Positions 1 through 9,084 of a stretch of 40,247 nt of DNA are shown here, piece after piece (within the stretch, counting starts at the first letter, position 1; each line of letters starts with the position of its first letter). The notes beneath the pieces were generated by a model. The model ran no database searches. It saw only the letters and a program-made list of their open reading frames with translations, and had not been told where the DNA came from. The DNA is taken from contig JAUIJB010000032.1 of NCBI GenBank assembly GCA_030430455.1, positions 1-40,247 on the forward strand, written 5' to 3'. The DNA is from Verrucomicrobiia bacterium. GTDB taxonomy: Bacteria; Verrucomicrobiota; Verrucomicrobiia; Verrucomicrobiales; Akkermansiaceae. The translations under genes and the position numbers were made by a program.

Positions 1-672
1 CTGAAACAGGTCGCGCTGGGTGTCGGAAACCGAGCGGTCGACCGCCGAGATGATCCCCTGGGTGACCGTCTCGCCGAGGCCGAAGGGGTTGCCGATGGCG
101 AACACGAGCTGGCCGAGGCGGACCTCGCTCGAGTCGCCGAACTTGAGCGGGGTGAAGTCGCCGTCGCCCTCGATCTTGAGAACGGCGATGTCGAGCAGCG
201 GGTCCTCGCCGATGAGGATGGCGGGGTAGGTCTCGCCGCCGTGGAGGCGGACCTGGATGTTGCGCTGGCCGCGGATGACGTGGTCGTTGGTGACCACGTG
301 GCCCTCCTCGCTGACGATCACCCCGGAGCCCTGGCCCTGGGTCGGCACCGCGCGGATGGTCGAGCGGCCGAGGCCGTCGAGGGTGCGCTGGGCGCGCAGG
401 CCGGTGGTGTCGATGCTGACCACCGAGGGCACCACGGCCGCGGTCAGCGTGGCATACTCCGCGTTGAGGCGGGACAGCAGCTCGACGTCGTCGAGCTCGA
501 GCGGGGCCTTGTCGGGCAGGGTGAAGTCCTCGGGCCGGAATCGCGGCGCCTCCTCGTCGCCGGCGAACAGGTCGCGGACCCCGGCGGGGCCGTTGCGGAT
601 CAGGAAGACGATGGCGAAGGCGGCCGCGAAGACGGTCGCCAGGGCAAGCAGGCGGCGGATGCCTTGAAGCAT
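1..672 (-). CDS. HtrA/DegP-like trypsin-type serine protease, 3' end outside window
   Basis: The minus strand encodes 224 residues from an ATG at 672 to the window edge without a stop. The N-terminus (residues 1-25) is a basic stretch followed by a hydrophobic helix, so the protein is a membrane-anchored or exported envelope protease. The trypsin fold is recognisable: GQGSGVIVSEEGHVVTNDHV carries the catalytic His (about residue 131), LLDIAVLKI carries the catalytic Asp (about 161), and AIGNPFGL is the usual HtrA strand. The GNSGGP serine loop and any PDZ domains would lie beyond position 1. HtrA enzymes degrade or refold damaged envelope proteins. It is divergent from ribD with about 130 bp between starts. 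The family is clear; the exact orthologue (DegP, DegS or DegQ type) cannot be decided from the fragment. Confidence 0.9.
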   Translation of the reverse strand, partial: MLQGIRRLLALATVFAAAFAIVFLIRNGPAGVRDLFAGDEEAPRFRPEDFTLPDKAPLELDDVELLSRLNAEYATLTAAVVPSVVSIDTTGLRAQRTLDGLGRSTIRAVPTQGQGSGVIVSEEGHVVTNDHVIRGQRNIQVRLHGGETYPAILIGEDPLLDIAVLKIEGDGDFTPLKFGDSSEVRLGQLVFAIGNPFGLGETVTQGIISAVDRSVSDTQRDLFQ

Positions 673-794
673 GGGTGAGGGTGGGGTGCGACAAAACAGG
701 GCACCCCGCGGAGGCGCTTGGCAAGGAATTCCTCCCTGCCGGGGGGTTCCCGGCGGGGCGGGACGCTTGCCGGAAGCCGCCGTGGCGGGCATGT

Positions 795-800
795 AGGTGG
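795..800 (+). promoter_or_regulatory. Shine-Dalgarno-like AGGTGG ahead of ribD
   Basis: AGGTGG ends five bases before the ATG at 806. It supports that ATG over the in-frame GTG codons at 797 and 803, one of which overlaps the motif itself. Confidence 0.45.
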
Positions 801-805
801 CCGTG

Positions 806-1951
806 ATGACGGGCAGCGAGGACCACGACAGGCGAGGCCGCCCCGGCGGCCAGGGTCGCCAGGGTCGCCCCGGCGGCCACGGGGAAGACGACGCCCGCTG
901 GATGGCCCGTGCCCTCGCGGAGGGCCGCCGCGGGATCGGCCGCACCGCGCCGAACCCGCCGGTCGGCGCCGTGGTGGTGAAGGACGGAGTCGAGCTCGGT
1001 TCCGGATGGCACCGCCGGGCGGGTGAGCCGCACGCCGAGCGCGAGGCCATGGCCGCGGCCGCCGCGGCTCACGGCGCGGCGGCGCTGGCGGGGGCGACGG
1101 TCTACGTCACCCTCGAACCCTGCTCGACGGTCGGCCGCACGCCGGCCTGCACGGCGGGGCTGATCGAGGCCGGCGTGGCGCGGGTCGTCTACGCCCTGCG
1201 CGACCCGAACCCGGCGCATGCCGGCGCCGCCGACCGGGTGCTCGGCGCGGCCGGGATCGAGGTGGCCGGCGGGGTGCTCGCCGACGAGGCCGCCGCGCTC
1301 ATCCGTCCCTTCGCCAAGGTCCAGCTCCGCGGCCTGCCCTGGGTGATCCTCAAGTCGGCGATGAGCCTCGACGGGCGCCTGACCCGGCCGCCGGGCGAGG
1401 GGATGTGGCTGACCGGCCCGGAGGCCCGCGCCGAGGTCCAGCGGCTGCGTGGCGAGTGCGACGCGATCCTGACCTCCGGCGAGACCGTGCGCAACGACCG
1501 GCCGCGGCTCGATTTACGGGATTTCCAGTACTTGGACGGCCGCGACCAGCCGTGGCGGGTGATCCTGACGGACCGGCCGGGCTCGCTGCCGGCGGACGCG
1601 CCGCTGCTGAGCGACGGCCACCGCGAGCGGACCCTGGTCCGCGGCCGCGACCCGGAGGCGGTGCTGCGCGAGCTGGCCGCCGAGCGCGGCGTCTGCTGTG
1701 CCCTGCTCGAGTGCGGCGGCCGCCTCGCCGGGACCTTCATGGACGCCGGGCTGGTCGACGAGGTGGTCCTGTTCCTCGCCCCGCGGATCACCGGCGGCGC
1801 GGTGGCGGCGGTCGGCGGGGAGGGCTTCGCCGAGGGGCTCGAGCTCGAGGATCCCCGCTTCGCGCGCTTCGGCCCGGACGTGATGCTGCGGGCCAGGGTG
1901 GGGGACTGCGGGGAAGGGAAACCGCGGATGAACGCGGATGAACGCGGATGA
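806..1951 (+). CDS. ribD: Bifunctional riboflavin biosynthesis protein RibD (deaminase/reductase)
   Basis: RibD deaminates diaminohydroxyphosphoribosylaminopyrimidine and then reduces the ribosyl group with NADPH in riboflavin synthesis. The N-terminal cytidine-deaminase-like zinc domain shows APNPPVGAVVV, the HAE motif (residues 76-78) and the two zinc cysteines in EPCSTVGRTPAC (about 106 and 115). The C-terminal reductase domain begins near KSAMSLDGRLT and continues through WLTGPEAR and SGETVRNDRPRL. Most RibD proteins read PCSHxGRTPPC; here the His is Thr and the second Pro is Ala. The first 25 or so residues are Gly/Arg-rich and unlike the family. The last residues come from a 10-bp tandem repeat (1923-1952), so the natural C-terminus may have been extended by repeat sequence. 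The stop overlaps the next ATG. I chose ATG 806 because of its ribosome site; GTG 797 is possible. Confidence 0.93.
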   Translation: MTGSEDHDRRGRPGGQGRQGRPGGHGEDDARWMARALAEGRRGIGRTAPNPPVGAVVVKDGVELGSGWHRRAGEPHAEREAMAAAAAAHGAAALAGATVYVTLEPCSTVGRTPACTAGLIEAGVARVVYALRDPNPAHAGAADRVLGAAGIEVAGGVLADEAAALIRPFAKVQLRGLPWVILKSAMSLDGRLTRPPGEGMWLTGPEARAEVQRLRGECDAILTSGETVRNDRPRLDLRDFQYLDGRDQPWRVILTDRPGSLPADAPLLSDGHRERTLVRGRDPEAVLRELAAERGVCCALLECGGRLAGTFMDAGLVDEVVLFLAPRITGGAVAAVGGEGFAEGLELEDPRFARFGPDVMLRARVGDCGEGKPRMNADERG

Positions 1952-1952
1952 G
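1923..1952 (+). repeat. Three tandem 10-bp units at the ribD stop codon
   Basis: Three copies of CGCGGATGAA (the last ends in G) follow each other without gaps. The array contains the ribD stop and the ATG of the following gene. Because the period is 10, not a multiple of three, each unit is read in a different frame. A related single copy (17 of 19 bases match) lies at 37357-37375. I recall similar GATGAACGCGGATG sequence as a dispersed repeat in other environmental bacteria. Confidence 0.75.
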
Positions 1953-2502
1953 GAAGGAAGGAGACCGCGGCGCGGAGCCGGCTGATGGAGCACGGCGGAA
2001 GCCGCGCCGCTGGCATCGCTCGCGGCTGTTCTGGCTCGGGCTGGTGCCGCTGGGGTTCCTGATCTGGCTGTGGTTCCGATCCTATCTGTCACCAAGCACG
2101 CTGGAGATTGGAGCGCCTGCCCGGGCGATCCAGTTCACGTTGATCAACGGCGCGCTCGTGGGCCCGGAAAGCAGTTTTCCGGATCCCTTTGCGTCGGACT
2201 CCCCGCTCCGGGTTGAGCATTGGAAGGTCGGGGCCCCTCAGCGGACCGATCTCAGGATCTTTCCGCCCGCGTTCGTCGCCCGCCGCAGCGTGGTCCATGA
2301 GGTCGAGGTCTCCTACGAGCCCTTCATCGAGCCGGGAGGAGATTTGGCCCTGCTGGAGGTTTCGGACCCATTTGCGCCCTACGTCGAGACTCACCCCTCG
2401 CGGACGGCCCTTTGGCTCACCGTATCGATCTACCTCCTCTTCTTGGCCGGTTTGATGGCACTCCGGCAAGGAGCCCTCAAGAGGAGATGTGCCCGTGAAT
2501 AA
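1948..2502 (+). CDS. Hypothetical membrane protein with two transmembrane segments
   Basis: A 184-residue protein I do not recognise. A basic N-terminus is followed by a transmembrane helix (about residues 28-43, FWLGLVPLGFLIWLW), then an extracytoplasmic region of about 110 residues with no motif I can name, then a second helix near 155-172 (LWLTVSIYLLFLAGLMAL) and a basic tail. This suggests a small envelope protein with a periplasmic domain between two anchors. The ATG overlaps the ribD stop (ATGA) and lies in the last unit of the 10-bp tandem repeat. The reading frame keeps the GC-rich third positions of a real gene only moderately, and codon use in the middle is less GC-biased than in ribD. 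The start could be downstream; there is no convincing ribosome site. Confidence 0.55.
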   Translation: MRKEGDRGAEPADGARRKPRRWHRSRLFWLGLVPLGFLIWLWFRSYLSPSTLEIGAPARAIQFTLINGALVGPESSFPDPFASDSPLRVEHWKVGAPQRTDLRIFPPAFVARRSVVHEVEVSYEPFIEPGGDLALLEVSDPFAPYVETHPSRTALWLTVSIYLLFLAGLMALRQGALKRRCARE

Positions 2503-2561
2503 CCCCGATTTCACCCGCCGGTCATCAGGCCTTCACACCGCCGTGGGATTCCCTCCGGTGC

Positions 2562-2816
2562 ATGAAGACAAGACAACGACTGACTGCCTGGATCGAGCGG
2601 GTGATTCCCGCCACCGCCTATCTGATCGCCCTTGGACTGCTGCTCACCGGGCCCGTCCTGATCGCCGGGTCGGTGGCCGTCGCGGTGGCCTTCGGCGACA
2701 GCCTGATCGCCGCGGCGGGGCTGCTCGGGGGAGCGATCGTGGGGGCCTGCGGGGCGCTGGCGACGCTGGGCTGCCTGGCTCGCAGCCTGCGCCGCGGGGA
2801 GCAACCCATCGGGTGA
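2562..2816 (+). CDS. Small hydrophobic membrane protein, unknown function
   Basis: An 84-residue protein starting with a basic, amphipathic segment (MKTRQRLTAWIERV) followed by two long hydrophobic helices covering about residues 15-72 and ending in a basic SLRRGEQ tail. This is the arrangement of a small two-helix inner-membrane protein. No family is recognised. It starts 59 bp after the preceding membrane protein and could be co-transcribed with it. Support is composition and topology only, so a chance frame in GC-rich DNA cannot be excluded. Confidence 0.45.
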   Translation: MKTRQRLTAWIERVIPATAYLIALGLLLTGPVLIAGSVAVAVAFGDSLIAAAGLLGGAIVGACGALATLGCLARSLRRGEQPIG

Positions 2817-2889
2817 AGCCGGGCGCGACTGCCTCCTTCGCCAAGACTCCGGCGGCCAAGGGGGTCGCGCGGTCCGCTGCCGAACCCTC

Positions 2890-3246
2890 TCAGCGGCAGC
2901 GTCCCTGGGGGACGGGTCGGGCCACGATCACCGGGCCGATGTGGAAGCCGCGCGGCTTGGCGTGACCGCGGTGGACCGCCCGGGCGCGGGCGCGCGGGTG
3001 GTAGTGACGCGGCGCCGCGTAGGCCGGGCGGCAGTTGTGTCGCACCGGCAGGACGCGGTGGCCGAAGACCGGGCGCCCGCAGCGGTCGTAGTAGCGCACG
3101 AAGCGCTGCGTGTAGACGGCGCAGCCGCAGGGACGATGGTTGCTGACGTAGGTGTGCTGGTGGCGGGCGCTGCGGTACTGGGCCTCGGCTTTCGGTGCGA
3201 AGGCGAAGGCCAAGGTGGCGGCAAGAAGGCTGCAGAGGAATCTCAT
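2890..3246 (-). CDS. Small secreted Arg/His/Tyr-rich protein
   Basis: 118 residues with a classical Sec signal peptide (MRFLCSLLAATLAFAFAPKAEA, cleavage expected after AEA). The mature part is very basic and rich in Arg, His, Tyr and Pro, with cysteines in RPCGCAVY, DRCGRPV and NCRP. The repeated H/R/Y patches resemble small cell-surface proteins of unknown role that are frequent in Verrucomicrobiota and Planctomycetota; metal or nucleic-acid binding would be a guess. It stands alone: upstream on the minus strand is the DUF2752 gene, ending at 3338, with a gap of about 90 bp. Confidence 0.6.
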   Translation of the reverse strand: MRFLCSLLAATLAFAFAPKAEAQYRSARHQHTYVSNHRPCGCAVYTQRFVRYYDRCGRPVFGHRVLPVRHNCRPAYAAPRHYHPRARARAVHRGHAKPRGFHIGPVIVARPVPQGRCR

Positions 3247-3337
3247 GGTCTCGTCGGGTTGCGGCTCGTTCCTTCGACGGGACCCGTGCGGGTTTATTCA
3301 AATCGGCGGGACGAGATTCCCCGCACGGCCCCGCGAC

Positions 3338-3775
3338 TCAGTGCGGGGCGAGCAGGTGGAAGGGCCACTGCGGCAGGTTGCGGAGGATGCCGAAGGCGAC
3401 GATCGCGCCGATCAGCAGCCAAGCGTGCAGCGTCCGGAAGGGCGGCAGCCGGCGCGGCCAGCCGGCCCACTCGCGCAGCGAGAGGACCAGCAGGGCCAGG
3501 CCGCCGGCCACGGCGAGGCCGATGATGAGGACATTCGACCCCAGCGCGGCGGCGAGGTCGCCGCGTGACAGCGCATGGAGGCAGCGCGTTCCGCCGCAAC
3601 CGGGGCAGTGCAGTCCGGTCGCCTCGTGGAGACGGCACGGCGGCAGCAGCGGGGCGAGCTGCGGGAAGACCAGCAGGCCGACCACGCCGACCAGCACGGT
3701 CCCCGCGAGCGCGAGGGTCCACGGCCGCCGCGTCGCCGTCACGGGCGCGCGATCAGGGTTCGCCGATGTTGCCAC
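3338..3775 (-). CDS. DUF2752 family membrane protein
   Basis: 145 residues. The family signature is clear: a hydrophobic helix (about residues 20-45), then GLHCPGCGGTRCLHALSRGD with the CPGCGGTR motif, then AALGSNVLIIGLAVAGG and a third hydrophobic segment near the C-terminus (LLIGAIVAFGILRNLP). DUF2752 proteins are small inner-membrane proteins of unknown function. The start overlaps the end of the upstream GYF/DUF4190 gene by 23 bp, so the two are probably translated from one message. GYF_2/DUF4190 and DUF2752 proteins are frequent neighbours in this group of bacteria (recalled, not checked). Confidence 0.85.
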   Translation of the reverse strand: MATSANPDRAPVTATRRPWTLALAGTVLVGVVGLLVFPQLAPLLPPCRLHEATGLHCPGCGGTRCLHALSRGDLAAALGSNVLIIGLAVAGGLALLVLSLREWAGWPRRLPPFRTLHAWLLIGAIVAFGILRNLPQWPFHLLAPH

Positions 3776-4433
3776 TTCCCTCGCGCAGACGCTCGCGCAT
3801 CTCGAGCTGCTCGAGCAGCTCCTGCTTCTTGTCCTCGGGGATCCAATCCATCTGCTCGAGCTTCTCGGGCGTCAGGGTGGCGGCCCAGGCGGTGATCGCG
3901 ACGCTGAGGAGCAGCGCCAGATAGCCGGTGGCGAGGCCGGCCCCGGCCATGCCCTTGCCGCCGAAGCGATCGGGGGTCTTCTTGGCCTTGGACAGGGCGA
4001 GGTGGCCCAGGATCACCGCGGTGAGACCGAGCGGCAGGGCGAGGCACCAGATGCAGAAGGTCAACAGGGCGATGATGCCGCAGATCATCGAGGCGATCGC
4101 CAGGCCGGCGCTGGGCGGGCCACCCGTCGGCGCTCCGGCCGTGGTGGATGCCGGGGTCGCGGTGGTGGACGCCGGCGGGGTGTAGGGCGCCGGCTCCGAG
4201 CCGGGCCCGGGGCTGCCCGAGGACTCCGGAGAGGGTGCGCCCGGGGCGGTCTCCGCGGGCTTCGAGGGGGCGAGTTCGGGCACCGTCCCGGCGGGCTTCC
4301 AGTCGGACATCCCCTCGCGCCAGACCAGGTCGTTGACCGGGTCGAAATCGCCGTTGGCGGCGAGGCGGTGAAGTTCGCTGACCGGAACCGGGCCCTTCTG
4401 TTCGCCGTCGTGGGCGTAGTACCACTCACTCAT
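3753..4433 (-). CDS. GYF_2 plus DUF4190 membrane protein
   Basis: 226 residues from the ATG at 4433. The N-terminal GYF_2 domain (WYYAHDGEQKGPVPVSEL through DLVWREGMSDWKPAG, residues 4-49) is a small protein-interaction fold. It is followed by a Pro/Ala/Thr/Ser-rich linker (about 55-105) and a DUF4190 region with two hydrophobic segments (AIASMICGIIALLTFCIWCLALPLG and GLATGYLALLLSVAITAW) flanking a basic KAKKTPDRFGGKG loop. A short charged C-terminal tail follows. It is probably an inner-membrane protein with the GYF domain in the cytoplasm. An upstream extension in the same frame is Pro/Cys/Arg-rich and not domain-like, so it was excluded. Function unknown. Confidence 0.88.
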   Translation of the reverse strand: MSEWYYAHDGEQKGPVPVSELHRLAANGDFDPVNDLVWREGMSDWKPAGTVPELAPSKPAETAPGAPSPESSGSPGPGSEPAPYTPPASTTATPASTTAGAPTGGPPSAGLAIASMICGIIALLTFCIWCLALPLGLTAVILGHLALSKAKKTPDRFGGKGMAGAGLATGYLALLLSVAITAWAATLTPEKLEQMDWIPEDKKQELLEQLEMRERLREGSGNIGEP

Positions 4434-4531
4434 GCCCTTCGGTCTATCAGGCCGCCCGGGGCGGGGCAAGGATTCGCAGCGAGGGAGGAGAAGGCACGCG
4501 CCGGCCGGGGAGCGGTTGCAGATGTACGCAG

Positions 4532-4560
4532 AAAGGCACCACGGGGGACCGGGTGCCTTT
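4532..4560 (-). terminator. Probable terminator hairpin downstream of lpd
   Basis: A 9-bp perfect stem (AAAGGCACC / GGTGCCTTT) with an 11-base loop lies 43 bp beyond the lpd stop. Read on the minus strand the stem ends in CCTTT, though no long T run follows. A second 7-bp hairpin (TGCGGCT GGA AGCCGCA) sits at 4577-4593, between this one and lpd. Confidence 0.45.
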
Positions 4561-4602
4561 GGGATGGGATCGGCACTGCGGCTGGAAGCCGCAGCCACCG
4601 GA

Positions 4603-5985
<1,383 letters not shown>

Positions 5986-6144
5986 GAGGAGTCGGGGAAG
6001 TGGGAAAACGGGAAACGGTTCGCGGCGGAGGTTGGGGGCGGGGGGGTGCGATGTCAATGGAGGGCGGCGGCCTGCCCGGGGGATTGCCAAGCCGGGGGCG
6101 ATGTGCTTTTTCCGTCCATCCCCCCGCATCCCCTGAAACCAGCA

Positions 6145-6576
6145 ATGATCAAGGAATTCAAGGAGTTCGCCTTCAAGGGCAACCTGATTGACATGGCCGT
6201 CGGCATCATCATCGGCGGCGCCTTCGGCACGGTGGTGAAGTCGCTGGTCGACAACGTCCTCATGCCGCCGCTCGGCAAGCTGATCTCGGGCATCGACTTC
6301 ACCCAGATGAAGTGGATCCTCGAGCCGGCCGTCATCGAGGTGAAGGAGGGCGACGCGGTGGTGGTCGCGGCGAAGCCCGAGGTGGCGATCGCCTACGGCC
6401 AGTTCATCACCGACTTCATTTCCTTCGTCCTGCTCGCCTTCGCCGTCTTCATCGTGGTGAAGAAGGTGCTGGCCGCGATGAAGAAGGAGGAGCAGGCGCC
6501 GACCGCGCCGCCGAAACCGTCGGCCGAGGAGGCGCTGCTCGGCGAGATCCGCGACATCCTCAAGGAGAAGGCCTGA
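6145..6576 (+). CDS. mscL: Large-conductance mechanosensitive channel MscL
   Basis: 143 residues. MscL forms a homopentameric inner-membrane pore that opens under membrane tension during hypo-osmotic shock. The conserved N-terminal helix and first transmembrane segment are present (FKEFAFKGNLIDMAVGIIIGGAFG, then VVKSLVDNVLMPPLGKL), followed by a periplasmic loop with a moderate insert (about residues 60-90). TM2 is ITDFISFVLLAFAVFIVVKKV, and the C-terminal bundle contains the family's LLGEIRDIL. The ATG at 6145 gives MIKEFKEFA, typical of the family. The gene is followed after 49 bp by a strong hairpin. Confidence 0.97.
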   Translation: MIKEFKEFAFKGNLIDMAVGIIIGGAFGTVVKSLVDNVLMPPLGKLISGIDFTQMKWILEPAVIEVKEGDAVVVAAKPEVAIAYGQFITDFISFVLLAFAVFIVVKKVLAAMKKEEQAPTAPPKPSAEEALLGEIRDILKEKA

Positions 6577-6625
6577 GGCCACCCGCCCGCGGGCTGGCAG
6601 CAGGTCCCGCAAACACCCAAGCAAG

Positions 6626-6654
6626 AGGGCCGCCCGGACGATCCGGGCGGCCCT
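6626..6654. terminator. Bidirectional hairpin between mscL and the azurin gene
   Basis: A perfect 13-bp GC-rich stem (AGGGCCGCCCGGA / TCCGGGCGGCCCT) with a 3-base loop lies between the two convergent stops, 49 bp after mscL and 39 bp after the azurin gene. Neither side has a long T tract, so termination may be weak or assisted, but position and stem strength favour a shared terminator. Confidence 0.7.
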
Positions 6655-6693
6655 CGGTGCTTGAAAGGGCTTCGATTTCCCGCCCGGTTCGGC

Positions 6694-7140
6694 CTACTCG
6701 GCCTTCACGGTCAGCTTGCCCTGCATGATGGCGAAGTGGCCGGGGAAGGTGCAAAGGTAGGGATAGACGCCGGGTTCGGGGGCGGTGAAGGTGACCGAGG
6801 TCTCCTCGCCGCCGCCGACCATCTCGGTGTGGGCGATGATGAGCTTCTGGCTCTCCTCGTCCTGCGGGATGTAGTCGTTCGCCGCGGCGGGGGCGCACTT
6901 GGCGGCGAAGGCCGGGAGCTCGGCGCCCTGCTTGAGGACGACCACATTGTGTCCCATGGCGGCCTTGGGAAGCTTGCCGATGTGCTTGAAGTGGATGGTA
7001 ACCTTCTGGCCGGTGACGACCTCGAGGGCGGTCTTGTCATACTGCATCTGGTCGTTGCCGGTCAGCTCGAGCTTCACGGGATCGGCCGCGATGGCGGCAC
7101 CGGCGGCCAGGGCGAGGATGGGGAGGATCAGCTTCTTCAT
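6694..7140 (-). CDS. Azurin-family type 1 blue copper protein
   Basis: 148 residues with a cleavable signal peptide (MKKLILPILALAAGAAIAA), giving a periplasmic electron carrier of about 129 residues, the normal azurin length. All type 1 copper ligands are visible in family order: His 64 in AMGHNVVV, then Cys 130, His 135 and Met 139 in YLCTFPGHFAIM, with the azurin spacing of 5 and 4. The Thr-Gly-Asn-Asp-Gln-Met-Gln-Tyr segment near the mature N-terminus (TGNDQMQYD) is also typical. Azurins shuttle electrons to terminal oxidases or reductases. No partner oxidoreductase is adjacent. ATG 7140 is preferred over upstream in-frame codons because it begins the signal peptide. Confidence 0.95.
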   Translation of the reverse strand: MKKLILPILALAAGAAIAADPVKLELTGNDQMQYDKTALEVVTGQKVTIHFKHIGKLPKAAMGHNVVVLKQGAELPAFAAKCAPAAANDYIPQDEESQKLIIAHTEMVGGGEETSVTFTAPEPGVYPYLCTFPGHFAIMQGKLTVKAE

Positions 7141-7270
7141 GGTGAGGATGGTGGACATGGTGGAGTGCGTCGGAAACGGCGCCAACATGGGCACGGTTCG
7201 CGCGATCCGCAACCGCCGGAACCGCCCGCTTCTTTCCAAAGTCCGCGCAGATCCTGTGCGCGGGACCGCC

Positions 7271-8896
7271 TCACTCGGCCAGCTCGACCCGCAGCCTGAC
7301 GAAGGTCGCGGGGCCGGCTGCGGTCCAGCTGTGGTTGCGCCGCACGAAGCCGTCCGGTGCCGGCGCCCCGACGCCCTCGACCACCGTGATGCCCGGCGGC
7401 GGGGTGGCGGACCAGTGGCCGGCGGCGAGGTCGGCGGCGCTGGCGTACTCGACCCGGTAGCTCAGGCCGCGCTGGATCTTGTCGGCGCGCTCGTAGTGGC
7501 TGAAGGTGGCCGATCCGCCAGCAAGGCTCAGCCGGGGGGCGACGGGGTTGCCGTCCAGCCGCAGCGAGCCGCTGCCGGCGGGGTCGCCGCCGAGGGCGTA
7601 TTCGAGCAGGTTGGCCAGCCCGTCGTGGTCGGGGTCGTCCTCCTCGCCCGTGGCTTCCAGCCCCGCGGCCCACCCGGCGAAGGAGGGTGCCAGGCCGATT
7701 CCCGTCGTCAGGGACTCGGCCGCCGCGTTGTCGGAAGTCCAGGTCACGGTCGGGGTGATCGCCGCCACCGCGGGGGCCTCGGGCCAGTGGGCCATCACCC
7801 GGCCACGGGCGGTGGCGTCGAGGGTCGCCCGGCGCAGGGTCCAGCAGCCGCCGTCGCGGCAACTCACCCAGCCCTCCGCGGTCAGGCCGGCCGGCTCCTG
7901 CCCGGCGGGAAAGCTGAGCGCCACCTCGAGGTTGCCGGCCACGGCGTTGCCGCTGTTGTGGATCACCAGCTCGAGGTCGAGCGGCTTCATCCGCTGCGGG
8001 GTGGCGGTGCCGGCGGCCACCGCGCCGTCGAGCTCGGTCGCCGCGGCATGGACCGGCCGCAGGCGGAAGCCGTCGGCGGCGAGCAGCGCGTCGATGGCCG
8101 CCGCGTAGTGGGGCACGAAGGTGTCATGGTTGACGCGCTGGACCCCGAAGAACTCGCTGGTCGCCGAGTGGGTGCCGACCAGCGCCGGGACGCCGTCGAC
8201 GACGATGAAGCTCGGGCTGCCCGAGTCGCCGCCCTCGAGGTGGGCGTCGTCGGCGCCGCCCGTGTCGTAGTCGTAGGCGAAGGTGGCGACCCGGCTCGGG
8301 TTGAGGCCGCCCTGCGACAGGTCACGCACCAGGTTGATCGTGCCCCGGCCGGCCCGTCCGCCGGCACCGAGCACGAGGATCGGCTGGTGGCGGTAGTCCA
8401 TTTCCCCGGGCAGGTTGCAGTACGGCAGCGGCTGGACGCCCTCGCCCGCGGCGATCTCCCGGTCGAGGGTGACCAGGCAGAGGTCGGAGGGCTGTCCGCT
8501 GCCATTGGCCACCGGGGTGACCGCCACGACCTCGCGGGTCAGCGTGGTCCCGCTGGTGGCGAGAAAGCGGAAGCCCGCACCGACGGATGGGGCGTTGTGG
8601 GTCGCCAGCAGGCCGTGGCGGCGGCTGATCAGGGTGAGGCTGCGGTTCGGGTGATCGACCTGCCAGCCGACCCCGCTGAGGTCGAGCCCGGCGGCGAGGA
8701 AGCCCGGGTTGGCTGCCGCCGCGGAGGGAAACCCGCTGAATCGCTCGTGCGCCGCGGCGTCGTAGCCGCGCAGGTACAGCGCCTCGGCGGGCCTTGCGGC
8801 AAGCAGGCACAACAGGCAAACGGCCGCCACGGCGGGACATTTCGCGGGACAGAAGGGCACGGCTGGGGGACAGCTGGGGGGACAGGTCCCGATCAT
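7271..8896 (-). CDS. Exported trypsin-like serine protease, verrucomicrobial type (copy 1)
   Basis: Up to 541 residues. After a signal-like hydrophobic stretch (AAVCLLCLLAARPAEA) comes an S1-like protease domain. The probable triad is His 100 (LLATHNAP), Asp 138 (SDLCLVTLD) and Ser 225 (GGDSGSPSF). Residues of about 300-400 form a beta-rich domain, followed by the tail DDPDHDGLANLLEYALGGDP, an acidic, possibly calcium-binding element, and a C-terminal beta-rich region. It is probably secreted or surface-bound; the substrate is unknown. It is a clear paralogue of 11905-13524. The first 12 codons encode a Cys-Pro-rich stretch from a GGGACA repeat cluster, so the true start may be the in-frame GTG at 8860 or 8833. 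The ATG at 8896 is kept as the longest option. Confidence 0.85.
   Translation of the reverse strand: MIGTCPPSCPPAVPFCPAKCPAVAAVCLLCLLAARPAEALYLRGYDAAAHERFSGFPSAAAANPGFLAAGLDLSGVGWQVDHPNRSLTLISRRHGLLATHNAPSVGAGFRFLATSGTTLTREVVAVTPVANGSGQPSDLCLVTLDREIAAGEGVQPLPYCNLPGEMDYRHQPILVLGAGGRAGRGTINLVRDLSQGGLNPSRVATFAYDYDTGGADDAHLEGGDSGSPSFIVVDGVPALVGTHSATSEFFGVQRVNHDTFVPHYAAAIDALLAADGFRLRPVHAAATELDGAVAAGTATPQRMKPLDLELVIHNSGNAVAGNLEVALSFPAGQEPAGLTAEGWVSCRDGGCWTLRRATLDATARGRVMAHWPEAPAVAAITPTVTWTSDNAAAESLTTGIGLAPSFAGWAAGLEATGEEDDPDHDGLANLLEYALGGDPAGSGSLRLDGNPVAPRLSLAGGSATFSHYERADKIQRGLSYRVEYASAADLAAGHWSATPPPGITVVEGVGAPAPDGFVRRNHSWTAAGPATFVRLRVELAE
8834..8890. repeat. Cluster of four GGGACA units plus a short palindrome
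   Basis: GGGACA starts at 8834, 8846, 8867 and 8879, with spacings of 12, 21 and 12. The last copy forms the inverted repeat GGGAC-AG-GTCCC (8879-8890). The cluster covers the annotated N-terminus of the protease, where it is read as repeated Cys-Pro. GGGGACAGGTCCC-type elements occur near REP-associated transposase genes in some genomes (recalled); no such gene is visible here. Confidence 0.6.
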
Positions 8897-9084
8897 GCCC
8901 CCGCGGAGGCTCGCGCGAAACTACGCGATCCCGTTATGACAGATGGGAGCCGGACTTTCCCGAGCCATCCCTCGCGTCCTCCCGGGGAGCCGGTCCAGGC
9001 CGCTGCCTGCAAGGCACGGGCTTGCGGGATTCCGTCCTTTGCGGACCGCAAACGGACCTCATCATGCCTTCAGGTGCCGAGAAC

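Noticed and set aside
2826..2870. CTCCTTCGCCAAGACTCCGG-like sequence after the small membrane protein gene
   Set aside because: It resembles a widespread dispersed repeat I remember from other genomes, but it is degenerate and I see no second copy in the window.
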